Origin: Thunnus maccoyii
Lineage: Eukaryota > Chordata > Actinopteri > Scombriformes > Scombridae
Assembly: GCF_910596095.1 (NCBI RefSeq)
Contig: NC_056552.1
Location: forward strand, 18,734,611-18,798,610
DNA: 64,000 nt
Direction: 5' to 3'
Both the position numbers and the translations under genes were made by a program. This document shows, in pieces, positions 1 through 12,560 of this stretch (position 1 is its first letter; each line of letters begins with the position of its first letter). The notes under the pieces were generated by a model. It saw nothing but the letters and a program-made list of their open reading frames with translations, was not told the DNA's origin and did no database searches.

Positions 1-263
<263 letters not shown>

Positions 264-3200
264 CCCAATGCCGTAGTCCCACGACTGTCCTTTAGGCTCC
301 ATGGGTTGGACTCCGAGTCGATGGCACACTGTCCCACAGCTCAGGCCGTGGCTGCCCTGCACCTTGTCTGCTATGATCCACACCTTCACCCCCACAACAA
401 CATAACAAAAATCAACCACCAAAAAACATTCATATTGTTTTTTTTATATCGTTTCATCTTAACTCATCATTATATGTGGTTATTTCCCCTTTTTTATTCC
501 ATAGGAATATTCTATATATTCATATTCTATATATCATATATTGTGAGGTAACATCCATAAACTGCCCACTGCACATTCATGTTTACCAACCCAGCCAGTC
601 ACAAAAAAGGTTCAGAACTGCTATATCTGCTTTATATAATAGCTATCACATCCACGTCAACCATTCACTTCACTGCAGACAGTAATAAAAGGTGAACAAC
701 AGTCATGATGCAGCACTATCATCCTGCTACCGACCTGGTCCAGAGGCCCTACAGAGACTTTGCGCACATTATTCGAGATGTGCTCCCAGGAGGAGCCCTG
801 AGGGTAGCTGGGGGTCAAACCCTGCCGGTACCACAAGTTACCTGGATAGGAAACAGCCAAGTCACACACATGAGCTCAGATAGTCTACCATGAAACATGA
901 AGTCTCTTAAAAATGCACTAAAGTTTAAATCAGGGTATATCAGATATCCATAAATACAAGCCGTAAATAATAATGCAGTCTCCTTACCATTTTCATCTAC
1001 AGTGTAGACCGATGTCCTCCCCACGGACACCTGCTTCAGCTTCTGTTTGGTTGGGGAGGGGATGTGGTACCAACAGTCGCCTGCAGATGGAGACACAATA
1101 CACACTTACTAATTACTGTACAAGTGAAAATCATGTCTACTTGCAGCATTAGTGGTTGAAAAATATAAGTAAATCTTTTTGCTATGGGACAAAAAATCTA
1201 AGTTTCTTCCACTGACCTGCAGGGGTCTGCGGAGACACGGATCCCCTGTAGAAGGCTGAACCGTCCCTGGCAATGGCCCAAACCTGGCTGGCTGCCCCGA
1301 TGGAGATAGACTTGAAAGGCTGGTCAGTTCCCACGTGAAGCCATGAGGATCCCTGTGAGACAAACAAGAGGATGTTAGAACAATTGCCCGTTAAGTGCTT
1401 TTTTAAATTGTTGTTATTATAACTTGTCCTGGAAGTATTCTCGCATTGTTCACATCTGCCTATGTTTAGCCACTTATCAACAAGAATCAAATAAAATATA
1501 TCCTTCAGACATTTTGAATTAAAAAGTCTTGAGTGATAAATGTGTTGGAAAAGATTAAATCAGGACTTAAGACAAAGGAAGCACAACAGCGGTCAATGAG
1601 GTTACAAGCACTGTTGTTTTAAAATGAATGAATGTTTGTGAGTGGCACACCAAAAGGTGTTAAACCTGTTTATGGGGTGTACACATAAGTACAGTAAGTG
1701 TGACTCACAGCAGGTGTCAGTGCAGTGACTCCCAGCCGACAGAGCACGTCTCCCTTGTTGCTGATCCCCCACAGAGGAACCACATCCACGCTGCTCTGAG
1801 CCGCACACGGCAGGATGGTCACGTCACTCAGTGGGATGGGTGGGATTTCTTGCCAGGGTCCTGTGGTAGCCAACTTACACTTCCTGTGCAAGAGAAAAAA
1901 AAATGTTGGCAAGAGGTGCAGGTAAGGATGCTGCTGGAGTATAAGGCGTGGCAAATGACCCTGACCTTACTGTAACTGTAACCACCCCAGAACCATGTGT
2001 TAGTTTTCCTGTGTGTATGTGTAGTCTGTCCTCTTTCCAGGTCTCCATGGTGATGGAGGTCAAGTGTCTCAGGCCTTACTGATCAGATTCTTCATATGCT
2101 CTCATATATTCTAACTATAATTTTGTCATCCTGTTTGTCCATGCTGCATTTCTCTAATTTTGCTATCTTGGTCTATTCTGTACACACATTTATTGCATGT
2201 CTGTCCAACCTCTGTTTCTTCCATTGTTTTCCCCTTTAAGGGTTTTTTTGGGGTAGTTTTTCCTTATTCGAATTGAGGGTCTAACGATAGAGGACGTCTT
2301 ATGCTGTACAGATTGTAAAGCCTACTGAGGCAAAATCGTTATTTGTGATATTGGGCTATATAAATAAAATTGACTTGACTTAACTGTGCCTTGTGTTACC
2401 ACTTCTAATAAAGTACCCATGTTCTCTGGCTACAAAAACATTTGTAAGGCCTCAAAACACATTTGTAAGATTCCAATAGATGTTATTTCAACTCTTTTTG
2501 AGGTCATATGGTGCACTGGTTGCGTTAGACTGCATTAAAAACTGTGGAGGAGGTGTTCAGTTTGTTGTTTATTTGTTTCTCACACTGACCAAGGATCAAA
2601 TCCTGTCAGCTGTCTATCCTGCTCTTCTAAGTTCAAAGTGACTGAATAAAAAACCTATACACACACAAACAAAAGCTTCAAATGTCAACGGCACTGACCA
2701 CTCTTAGACCGCTGTGTGCCTGCTGAACAAATATTGCAGACGCTAATATGCTGGTGTTGCTTTTTATAATACCTGGCCCATCGCCTGCGACGCACAAAGT
2801 CCTTCATCGTTTTATAGCCGTGATATGACCTGCGCAGAGAGACGGAGAAGAGGAAGAAAGAATTGTAGAAAAAACAGAAATAAGGTCATAATCACGAGGG
2901 AGGTGATCATTTGAAAAAAAAAAAGACACAGCAGGTGGGTTGAAGGAATGGCATGTGAAACCTACGCTGGAAAATCAGCTGCGTATTGCCAGCCTTCTCT
3001 GTCTGTCCCTCCAGAAACACTGTAGTCAACTGCCCAATCAGACACCTGAAAACAGCAAATAAGGGAAGTGAAGCTGCATTTTTGTCTGCTCACCTTGTCT
3101 GTGATAAATCAAGAACAAATATTTATAGTTTCCAAACGAAAGACTGTAATGGAAGGATAGTGGTTAACCTGTGAACTGCAGGACTGGTTTCACAATAGCA

Positions 3201-6200
3201 GAGGGGATTACCCTGAGTGTGTGTGTAGCTATACTTACCCATGTCCACTGAGGGGACGGAGGTTTGGTATTTGTTTTTGTGCACTCATGTAGTCCTGATG
3301 CATCACTCCACATGTAGCGGTCTGTAGGTAGACCTCTAAAACAAAGCAAACATGCTTTAAATGAGTGGCTGCACTTCAAATTGTAAATTATAACATGTAT
3401 TCCAGGTTTTGTTGAAATGTTTGCATTTGTTCGTCCCATCATAGTGTGACAGTAAAAGTTTAGATGTGTAGAAAAAAGTATTGACAAGTAATACTGCCCT
3501 GTTTATTTAAAAACTGTGAATCTATTCATATACTTCAGGCAGTCTTAGAGAAAGGCACTTTATTTTCATGACATGTTAAGTGTAAACATTAAAAACTGAA
3601 GAGAGTAGTCAATCCTGTTTCCACAGTTCATAAATATGTAAGTCCACTCGACTTTACTACCACTTAAGACTCCCCTGTGACTATTTACACTCTAGACATA
3701 TCACACAGTCACTCATATGAGCCTGGCAATTTTAGTGTGTGGAAGAAAACACAATAAATGCAACAAAACAAATCATTGCAAGCATTTTAACAACAATTTC
3801 TGCTCTAAAAAACTAGGAAATTATGTTTCATAGATGGAAACTGGGAAAGCATAAACTCTCTTGGAGTACTCCACCTGTTGGTGTAGCCGGTGACAGGGTT
3901 CCACCTCTGGTTCTCATAGATGTAGACGCTCTTGACGTCGGTCTGTGTGTAAATGTTATCGGTGCTGCTGGCCAGTCCCTGGAAGAAGCCACCTCCATAG
4001 CCCCCGGTGTAGACCCAGGCGGTGTGGTCGTAACCAATCCCCCACACTATCCCAACGCTGTTACACTCCACTGTACGCAGGTGACCTCCAACCTGCCGCC
4101 AGAACCTGCGCAATTTCAAAGAAAGGAAACTCAAATATTAAGTGTTCCTGAAGATGAAGACTATCTATTAGAACTTCAGCGTCATATTTATTCTCCTGCA
4201 CCCAAGCAAAGTGCGTTCATGTTCTTACATCTGGTTGCAGGGTGTAGGGTAGGGTATGGCTTCCAGGTTAGGAGAGGGCTCGCTGACGAAGATGTCCCCT
4301 TTGCAGGTGATGGACCAGATGGCCTGTTTGGAGGGAGGACCCTGGATTCCCCTGGAGTCACAGCATGACACACTCAGCAACGCCAGCTGGAGGCAGGGAG
4401 GAAGGTGGAGGCAGACAGATGGAGTTATAAAGGGGAGGGAAAGACAAATGAATGGTAAAATTTGTGTGCAAATGCTGGGTGGGTGTTAGCACAGAGAGAA
4501 CAACAAAAATGATATTACGCCACTTAATTTCTCTCCACCATCTAAAATTTATTTTATTTATTTGTATCATCTTTACCCAATCATGCATCTCGAGCTCTGT
4601 GGCTGCTGCCAACCGTATCGGCCACCTCTGTTTGGTCCGCTCAGGTGTGTAGATGGCAAAAGTGTGTTTGGAATCATTTAGCACAGGAACCAGGATGGTC
4701 ACCTCATTGATGAAGGCATGCAGGTACTGGAGAGAGTGGCAGCAGGGAGGAAAGAAGAGAAAACAATAGAAAGTTTAAAAAAGTAAATAGAGGAAGAAAT
4801 AAAAAAGAAAGCAGTAGTGAGAGAGAGGAACAGCAATACTGATTCATTTGTATCATTTATTCCATTGCCAGAACCAGTCCATTGTGTTAACATATATACT
4901 GGCAAAACGTCTATTTGCTACATATTGTAGTGACACAAGTCTAATACACAAAGCATGAACCTGAACACACACACTCCTCCTCACCTTCTTCTCTTCATAA
5001 AAGTTGTAATAAATGAAAAGGATGCCGTCCTTGTTGCCCTCCGGTCCTGAGAACTGCTCCAGGGCAAAGTGAACATCTACCCATTTGTGAGGCTTCCAGT
5101 CTCTCCACCACTGCATGGTTCCCTTCTTCACCCACACGGACTGTAATGGGGGTAAACGTTCAGAAAAATGAATGAATAAATAAATGAAAGAATGAGGGAA
5201 CATGTAAAAGGAACTCCATAAAGCCAGTAAAGACACAGAACAGAAGTAAGTGGAAAAGGAGAAATATTACAAACATCAAGTACAGAAGCTCCAGCTGTTG
5301 TGTTTACTGCATGTACCTGTTCTATGGCTTGTTCATAATGTCTGAAATTATCCATCTCTCTCTTGGTTCTCTCACTGAGTTGCTCAAAGATTTGTCTCCG
5401 CCAGGCTGCTGTCTGGGCTGGGGTGACAGACAGACTCATGGACTGGGCCAACACTGGGAGGAAGGGAAAGGGAGAAAGATAAATTGCTGACATCAGAAAA
5501 GTTAACAAAATGAACAGACATTTGGCCTTAATTAAATCAGTTTTCCTGAGATGGAAACTAAAACATGCTAGCTGTCTCATCTAACTCACTTGAAGCATTC
5601 ATAGAGCAGTTGAACCAGTTGAGTTGGGAGTGGCTGTCCACAGAGCAGCCTCCTCCACTGACCCACGCCCACAGAGGGTGCTCATCTGCCCCATATGGGT
5701 CCTCCATGGCGAGGGTGTATGTGGCTACCGATGACAAGCTGCAGGTATCGGCAGAGTCCAACACCGCTGCAGTCTGGGCCTGCTGGCTCTGCGCCTCCTC
5801 CAGGTCCACATTACTCCACTGGGGGTCAAGAGGCCCTCCAGACTGGCTCGGGGAAAGAACGACATCAGCACACGGAGCTTTGACCTCTTCTTCTCCGGGG
5901 ATGACCTCCTCCTCCAGGACAGCAGGAGAGGCTGATCCCACCGCTCTCGTGGTCTTTCCTGGTTCTCGGTCAGAGACGAGCTCAGAGATGAAGCTGTCGC
6001 TAGTGACCTTGGGGATGCGGGGTTTGGGGGTGTCAGTCGGCTGGCTGGAGGGGTCTGTGGGGGCATCCGCCACTGACTCTGGGGCGACGGAGGTGGCTAA
6101 GCAGCTGGCTTCGTCTGCAGATCCTTTCTCTGCGTCTGACTCCACATCACTCACTACAGACTGACCACGCACCTCACCACAGAAGTAACATCCAGCGCTG

Positions 6201-6402
6201 TGAGATGGAGAAAAGGAATGAATAATAATTTGCAATTATATGTTTTTTTAATTACAGCTTTCTCAGTATGTGAAATTGTGATTAGGCATTATATCAATGT
6301 GTGAAAATGTCTTGGGCTTGTCTTGGGTTTATCTTGACTACTTTCTTACCAGTATATGAGTATGAACTCATGCTAAAAGGGTCATTAGAACTTATCTATA
6401 TC

Positions 6403-6443
<41 letters not shown>

Positions 6444-8411
6444 CCACTGAGGCCTCTCCACCTCTGCAGGCTGTTGACGCTGGCACTGGAGTGGGATCTG
6501 TCTCCGTCTCTGGGAACGCTGATGGCCTTCCAGGTTTTCCCACTCAGTTCACTGGAGGTAACACCCTGCCGGAAGTACACCGCCCGGTCCTCGCAACTGA
6601 TGCCCCACACCTACACACAACAGGGAGACTGTCTTTGACTTGGATATGTACACAACCCATGTGATATTAAGTGGAAGGTACACAATATGTCCCGCACAGG
6701 ATGTGATGCGAGCACGTGGCTGGAATTCACCTGGTCGTTGAGTCCTACGTTGATCATGATCATTTCTCCAACCATGCTGATCCAGCCGGAGCCGCAGGGG
6801 TTGTGGGAGTTCACACCACGCCTGAACCACACCTGGGAAAGCAGCAGAGTGGTGAGAGTGATAACCAAAAAGCTCACAAGATGAACTGTTGTTGCTTAAA
6901 TGCTCTGCAGCATTACATGCAGCTGCCGAAACACTATGGTCACTACTGGATTTAGATGTAGCCTGCCATAGTAGTCTGTTCCTCTTTACTGATGCAGTTT
7001 TCCTGTTTGGCAGATGGTGTTGGTGAAATTAATCAACTTTATCTCAATAAAAACTAATCATATTTTTGTCTACTGCAAACTTTAAGTAGTGTTATAAGGC
7101 TTAAAGACATTATTTTATACATTACTTGTATGACCATATTACAATTAAAGCCAAAACAAAATTATGTGTAAGCAGTGCTATTTACATACAAGATTCAAAA
7201 ACAATAGTGTGACTTCTATGGAGTTCATCACAGCATTTTCTTACTTTGTTGTCCTTGGTCACAGCCCAAACAACGTTGACTCCCACAGCTACATGTGTAG
7301 CTCCTACATCAGGACTGGGAGAGTCCACCACCGCCCAGGATGTACCTGGATCACAGAAAACATTATTCTCAATACAAAGCACAAACACAAACACTCAAAA
7401 CACATCCTCCTCTCAGCAGTGAGCTGCTGTACCTTGGGGACAGTCTCGGCTGATGCCCTCCCTGACAATGAACTGGCCCTCCCACAGCACCGCCCAGATC
7501 AGGTCCCCCGGGCCACAGCTTATCTGGACCACCTCCCCGGGGAGAGACACCTCCTCCCACAAAGAGCCCTCTGGATTGTGGTGGTAGATTCCCTCTCTGA
7601 ACCACACCTGGACAGAGGGAAAGAAAAGGAGCCATTAGATGAACAAGAGTGATAGCAGGACAGCAAGTGAGGAAAAACTCTGATTTGCATCAAGCGATGC
7701 AAATCTAGCTGTTTATCTGATGGGACAAGACTGCGAGTGTGTGATCTAGCTCAGAGGGTTAAAAAAAAAACACAAACACACCCTTAATATGTGTGTATAT
7801 AACAAAAAATCTCTACAGTTTAAGCATTAAATCCATTATATTAGACAGATGCATTACATTAGATACAGTTATTAAAGGTTCCATTTTACAAACCTTTCTT
7901 GAGCTTCATGTCAGCAACTGTTTATCAATTCTGACTATATTTGTGAGAATTTCCAGTATGTTGCCATGGATACCTATGGCTAAGTTGGGCATGACACGTG
8001 TGTGTGAGCGAGCTGTACCTTGCCTTGCAGGGATACAGCCCACAGCGACAGCCTGCCCCTGGGCTCGTCACTGATCTCCCACCCTCCGCAGCTGATGTCG
8101 CTGAAGGGATCTGGTAGAGCCGTCTGCTGCGAGGGGATCTGTCAGCGCACACAGGAAGAGAGATGCAGGTGAGCAAACTAAAAGGTTTTACACACAAACG
8201 TACAGTAGAACGTGCAGTAACACCCACCTTCGCCCAAGTGTCCATGGCTTTGTACCTCCTGTAGCGGAGCCATCGCCTGCGACGGACACAGGAGTTCCAC
8301 TTTTTGTCTTTGGTGTAAGTGGCCGGGAAGTCAATGGCATAGGTCCATCCCTGCAGAAAAAAACACCTCAAATATTAAAATGAGCCAGGAGTAATCAGAG
8401 TGAGTGGTGAG

Positions 8412-8455
<44 letters not shown>

Positions 8456-9640
8456 CGTGGTCTGAAATGGACACTCACCCCTTTCTCTGTGGGATCTCCC
8501 TCAAAGTTTTCGTCCACGTACCAGTCGCCCTCCCACTCCCAGCTGCTGGAGGGAAGCTGGAAGCCGTTCAGAGGTTGATGTTGCAGACCCGTGACATCAC
8601 TCCACTGCCAGCGGTCGCTTGGCAACAAACGCTCTGAGAAACCGTCCACAGGATTCCATCTCTGATAGACAGAAAAACGTCAGAGTGCACACACAACCAA
8701 AACAAAACAAATGCAGCAGTAACAGGTTATCCTCTGGCAGTAACAAACACAGCGTGTCACCTCATAAATCAAACATGATGGACAATCTAAAGGATGCACA
8801 AAACCTCACAGAGGGAGACCAATCCAAAGGCCTGCCCTCAAGTCAAAATATCACTACAGTGCGGTTGAGAATTTACTACCAAAGAGCAGTTTTTGTGAGT
8901 TGTCACAAGTGTAGTAACTACAGAGTGTCAACCTAATGCACGTTACCAGCTGTGTGACAAAGTCCTTGAAGCTCCTAACAGCTGTGATCACGCACAGACA
9001 GCATGACTGTAGTCAACATTTGTCCTCACATTTTAGTTCCACATGCAGTACACTTTCACTGTATCTGTTTTGTGCTTAAAACTGATTTCACGTGCTTCTA
9101 ATTTGATTGTTAAGGCTCACAGCTAGCAGAATACTGGCAAGAGAGGAAGTTGGACACTGCTGTATGAGGATGTTGCACTTGTTTTCTCAGTTACTAAATC
9201 ACTGAAATAACATGAGTCCAAGGGGAAGTCCACATTTTCAGTTTTATTCAGGATACTTTGTGCAAGAAATAAAGGAAGCCATGGAAAAATATTACGGCAT
9301 TTTTTTTTTTACTTTTCTTTGTGTATTTTGGAACTTTGACTCAAATTCTTTCTTTTTTGTTCGAGAGGCAAACACTCTGTAAACTATGACACCCTGATTG
9401 GCTACAAAGACCCACTTGATTCTCATAGGTCTCCTCCTGGTAGCGGACGGGTAGGTCAGAAGCGTGGACGTTCAGGTAGATCTTGTTGTCGCAGGCGATG
9501 CCCCAGCAGCACTGCTGAGCCGCCGTCGCCCGCTTGAACTCCATCTGGGTGTCGCGGCATAGCTCCCACTGCTGCCCCGCCGTCGACAGGTTGTAGACCC
9601 GCCCGTACACATCCACGGCCCACAGCAGGGAGACGGGCAT
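264..9640 (-). CDS. tecpr1: TECPR1, tectonin beta-propeller repeat-containing protein 1 (3' end off the left edge)
   Basis: TECPR1 links autophagosomes or damaged lysosomes to the ATG5-ATG12 machinery (family knowledge). Coding exons in transcript order are 9416-9640, 8479-8661, 8228-8350, 8019-8138, 7433-7607, 7245-7345, 6731-6832, 6462-6610, 5590-6197, 5317-5453, 4985-5140, 4577-4726, 4229-4386, 3875-4105, 3239-3335, 2966-3045, 2773-2829, 1709-1883, 1217-1352, 988-1080, 735-841 and 264-383. They total 3483 bases or 1161 codons, and phase closes at every GT-AG junction; human TECPR1 is about 1165 residues. Domains in order: tectonin repeat, DysF module (about 76-175), tectonin repeats with VWF-R-GV/I motifs (to about 393), acidic linker, ATG5-binding segment (about 605-630), PH domain (about 641-750), propeller with a second DysF module (about 865-955), and terminal tectonin repeats. 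The ATG at 9640 follows an acceptor at 9655, so the 5' leader is spliced. The last visible exon ends ...DYGIG at a GTAAGG donor, so roughly 5-40 C-terminal residues lie beyond base 1. No frameshift or internal stop was seen. Confidence 0.96.
2120..2390 (+). repeat. Dispersed LINE-type 3' tail in a TECPR1 intron
   Basis: The stretch ends in GGGCTATATAAATAAAATTGACTTGACTT, a form typical of L2/Maui-like retroposon 3' ends in teleosts: a conserved TATAAATAAAATTGA followed by a short tandem tail. It is a 5'-truncated copy of about 270 bases in the intron between TECPR1 exons 2773-2829 and 1709-1883. The family name comes from memory of the consensus, not a search. Confidence 0.6.
5317..5453 (-). 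other. tecpr1: TECPR1 exon for the ATG5-interacting helix
   Basis: The exon encodes MLAQSMSLSVTPAQTAAWRR followed by QIFEQLSERTKREMDNFRHY. The TPAQTAAWR-QIF-QL-ERTKRE stretch matches the helical region of mammalian TECPR1 that binds ATG5 in place of ATG16L1 (family knowledge). It joins the PH domain encoded by 4985-5140 and 4577-4726, whose EEKKYLHAFINEV and TPERTKQRWPIRLAAA segments are typical. Near-identity to the mammalian protein in this exon suggests the partner interaction is retained. Confidence 0.85.
5590..6197 (-). other. tecpr1: TECPR1 long exon: low-complexity acidic linker
   Basis: This 608 bp exon is the longest in the gene and encodes about residues 393-595, rich in Ser, Pro, Glu and Asp. 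It begins AGCYFCGEVRG and ends with a conserved HPLWAWVSGGGCSVD segment just before the donor at 5589. The middle has no recognisable fold and is the part least like the mammalian protein. The opposite strand carries a 199-residue open frame (5565-6164) that is only an antisense shadow of this exon. Confidence 0.85.
6407..6439. repeat. (TG)n tract next to a TECPR1 donor
   Basis: Thirty-three bases of perfect TG, reading CA on the TECPR1 sense strand. The tract begins 22 nt into the intron after the donor of exon 6462-6610. Confidence 0.95.
8228..8661 (-). other. tecpr1: TECPR1 exons for the N-terminal DysF module and a WAKI motif
   Basis: Exons 8479-8661 and 8228-8350 encode residues 76-177. 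The segment begins RWNP, contains WEWEGDWYVDENF, and ends in an arginine-rich VRRRRW block, the signature of the dysferlin/peroxin DysF fold. At the end of the second exon W175-A-K joins I178 of the next exon, giving a W-x-x-I core of LC3-interacting type. In human TECPR1 a LIR has been described at this position; whether this one works is inferred. A second DysF module, also starting RWNP, is encoded across 2773-3900. Confidence 0.85.
8414..8454. repeat. (TG)n tract next to a TECPR1 donor
   Basis: Forty-one bases of perfect TG, reading CA on the TECPR1 sense strand. The tract begins 24 nt into the intron after the donor of exon 8479-8661. Confidence 0.95.
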
Positions 9641-10529
9641 GGCTGCACCTGGAACCTGAGAGAAAGGTGGAATGTACCTTTAAAAGGAACAAAAATATTT
9701 CTTCCCTATATCATTAAAGTTGATATTTACACCCATGACACCATCATCACTCCAAACAAAATTATGCAAGATGGCATGTGCATCATATTTTTTAAATTTC
9801 ATATTCCCAAATGGTATCTTTTGACACCAACTTGCCTTGAACTTCAAATAAAGTTCTTAGGCATTTATATTATTATATTATTATTTATGTCTGCACAACA
9901 TGTGTTTGTGATAATGGACCCAGTTTTGGGCAGTGTTGAAGAGGTTAAGGATGAAGGAAAGGATAAAAATAGATTTACAGCGCTGGAGGAATGCAGTAGA
10001 GACTGAAACATTGTGATGGAGAGAATTAAGTTTGAAGAATTTGATTTCATTTGACTCTGATATATAATAACATACACAGAAACACACATTTTTGATGTAA
10101 CACTTAGAGGTCATCAGAAGATCTCATGGTGTAAGACAGTAGAGCTCGCTGGGACATTATTACACTCAAAGGATGCAACTGTCTTCTGTGTCTTTGTGCG
10201 GAAACTTTTAACTTACAAATATATAACTACATATACAGCACAATATGTGTGTGTATTGTATATGTGAATTTGCCTATATTCAGTATCTGAGGTACAAAGC
10301 ATTACCTTCTGCTAAAAAAAAAAATCCTCCTCAGAGCAGAGCTGCACACATTAATCAGAGTCATGTGTTGGGGTTGCTCTGATCCTCACTGTGCTCTGTT
10401 TACAGCAACATGTTATGTTACTGACCCATATTCAAAAACCTGGACAATGTCATCACCATATTTAAGCCTACGTGGCAACCGTAAAAAGATATATTATTGC
10501 AATACAGTAATCAGTGCAAGCCTTGTTCA

Positions 10530-10870
10530 ATGCTTGTTTTTAACCTTTACATTATTGTTCAGGTCAAATCTGACCCATATTTACATCTGAGAGCAGTAAC
10601 AATCTAAACACTTTTTATATCCTGAATTTTTTATGACTTTTCCCAAAGTGACCCAGAGTATACAAAAATGGAAATAATATTTCAACTTTTTATTTTATTT
10701 TTGTGCAGCTGTCACACATTTTTTAGAGGGTGTTCCACGTTAAATTTGACCCGTATTTATTTAAAGATGTTGCATTCTTCACATTTATTAACATTCATTG
10801 AAATCATGATGGCTGTTCTCCTGTTTTATGTAACACAGGATCATAATATAGTGTGATTGTGACTGTTTTT
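10530..10870. repeat. piggyBac-like non-autonomous repeat
   Basis: A GTTCAGGTCAAATCTGACCC motif near 10557 and a second GTTAAATTTGACCC motif near 10738 flank AT-rich sequence. GGTCAAATTTGACCC palindromic cores are characteristic of piggyBac-derived short elements of fish. It lies in the 5' intron of TECPR1. The boundaries are approximate and the family assignment is from memory. Confidence 0.4.
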
Positions 10871-10902
10871 CTCCTTTAACAAACAGTTTAAACCTAAAGA
10901 AT

Positions 10903-11514
10903 TAGAGCCACAACGATTCATTGATTAGTAGTTGCCAACTATGAAATTAATCGCCAACTATTTTGATAATCGATTAAGTGTTCTGAGTCATTTTTTAAGA
11001 ATAAAAAGTCCAAAGTCTCTGATTCCAACTTCTTAAATGTGAATATTTTCTGGTTTCTTCAGTCCTCTATGACAATAAACTGAATGTCTTTGGGTTGTGC
11101 ACAAAACAAGACATTTGAGGACGTCATCTTAGGCTTTGGGAAACAGTGATCAACATTTTTCACCATTTTCTGACATTTTATGGATCAAATGACGATTAAT
11201 TGAGAAGATAATGAAGGCAAAAATAGGGAGTGCTGCTGGGCCAGGAAACTAGTGTTGATTATGTTCTGGTGCTCTTTGAGAATAAGGCAAGTAGTCAAAT
11301 AAGAATAAAAAAGCGATCAATGTCCAGCTTTCTTTTAATGGAGGTCCATGGTGTTAAAGGGCAGTCTAAAAAGCATCCAAGGCACTCTGATAATGAGTTA
11401 AAAATCTTTTATTAATACATGAATGTACATGGATTCATGTATTAATGAAGGATTTCATTATTATTATTCATTTATATTTGACAGATTAATCAATAAGTTA
11501 GCTGCAGCTCCATA
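10903..11514 (+). repeat. MITE with TAGAGC..GCAGCTC termini (hAT-like)
   Basis: The left end TAGAGCCACAACGATTCATT and the right end TTAGCTGCAGCTCC are imperfect inverted complements. Between them are TTAATCG-type motifs, a TTTGATAATCG block and a GACATTTTATGGATCAAA block, all typical of a very common fish MITE. About 240 bases of unrelated sequence near 11225-11460 interrupt the right part. Further copies lie at 20425-20710 and, reversed, 29055-29225. Confidence 0.65.
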
Positions 11515-12242
11515 AAGCAGTGACTCTATTTTTCATGAGATGTTTCATTACAGAAAGTGAAACCCATGACCAAAATAGTCACACATTATGTCATTGTGTT
11601 ACTTATAAATGGAATTACAGTGAAAATAGTTTATTCCTCTTTTTGCTGGGGACCCCCTGGAACCTCCTCAAGGATCCCTGGGAGGTCCCCGGACCTCACT
11701 TTGAGAATCACTTCTGTAAAGAATACACTCTCTCTGCTCTCTGAAAGCTCCATTAAAGGTTAATCAATGACTGATGAGGCATTTATGAATGAAGAAGTCA
11801 GAAGTTTGGTATAGAGACTAATTATGAGTCAGGATGAAGAGTCAGATATGAACAGGAAGTAAGGGTTAAATGGGTTAAAAGGTCTCCATTTCACAACACT
11901 GCGTAACCGGCAGGGATGCTGCTGCTGAAAGGCGTATCCTCTGCCACTTCGAGTACACACCCTACACTTATATTACACTGCAAATATTAGAACCGCCATG
12001 ATACAAAAATGCTACAATACCTATATATATTTTAAAGTGCCTACAACAATGATGCCACAGCGAAACTGACAGCAGTGTGTTTGTTTTATGTGCGACGTTT
12101 GTTACACTGCAACAAAGTAGCGGCTTAACGACAACAGCTACGTGAATGGATACTATAGAGCAAGTGTGATCCAAACACACGCAGTAAAACCAGCTTTTAG
12201 GCTTTAACGACAACACTCAGCTTGTTTTTGGTGCAGGCTTAC

Positions 12243-12560
12243 AGGCTTAGCCTTCTAGAAATAGCAAATGAACACAGTCCAAACACACCAACCTTGAGCT
12301 TCCTCTCATAAACCGTCTACCGGAACCCGGTGGGATGGTTTCATTCAGCAGAAATGAATGTTGCAGCTGTCTAAACTATAATGTATCAGGAAAGCCTCGG
12401 ACATTTCACATCATATATTCGGTGTTGTGTGAAGCAGGAAGTGCTTATTTGTTTCTGCATCGCTATTGGCTGTTTTCCGTGGCAGAAGGTGTCAGTAGCT
12501 GTGACGTCCAGCAGGCGGCGCTGCTGGCTCATATTTCAGAGCAGAGACCAGTTAATTCAT
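12243..12560 (-). promoter_or_regulatory. tecpr1: Candidate TECPR1 promoter and non-coding first exon
   Basis: The TECPR1 start exon is preceded by a splice acceptor at 9655, so a 5' non-coding exon must lie to the right. The best candidate is here: a donor-like AGCCT|GTAAGC reading leftward from 12243, higher CpG content (12311-12330 and 12500-12530), an inverted CCAAT box near 12463-12470, an ETS-like CAGGAAGTG near 12436 and a TGACGTC half-CRE near 12501. The exact start site is unknown, and an alternative donor at about 12290 is possible. Confidence 0.4.

Noticed and set aside
3823..4368. 181-codon open frame on the plus strand
   Set aside because: It overlaps TECPR1 exons 3875-4105 and 4229-4386 on the opposite strand and crosses their intron; it is an antisense shadow of conserved coding sequence.
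5565..6164. 199-codon open frame on the plus strand
   Set aside because: Antisense to the long TECPR1 exon 5590-6197, whose low-complexity, GC-rich sequence leaves the reverse frame open.
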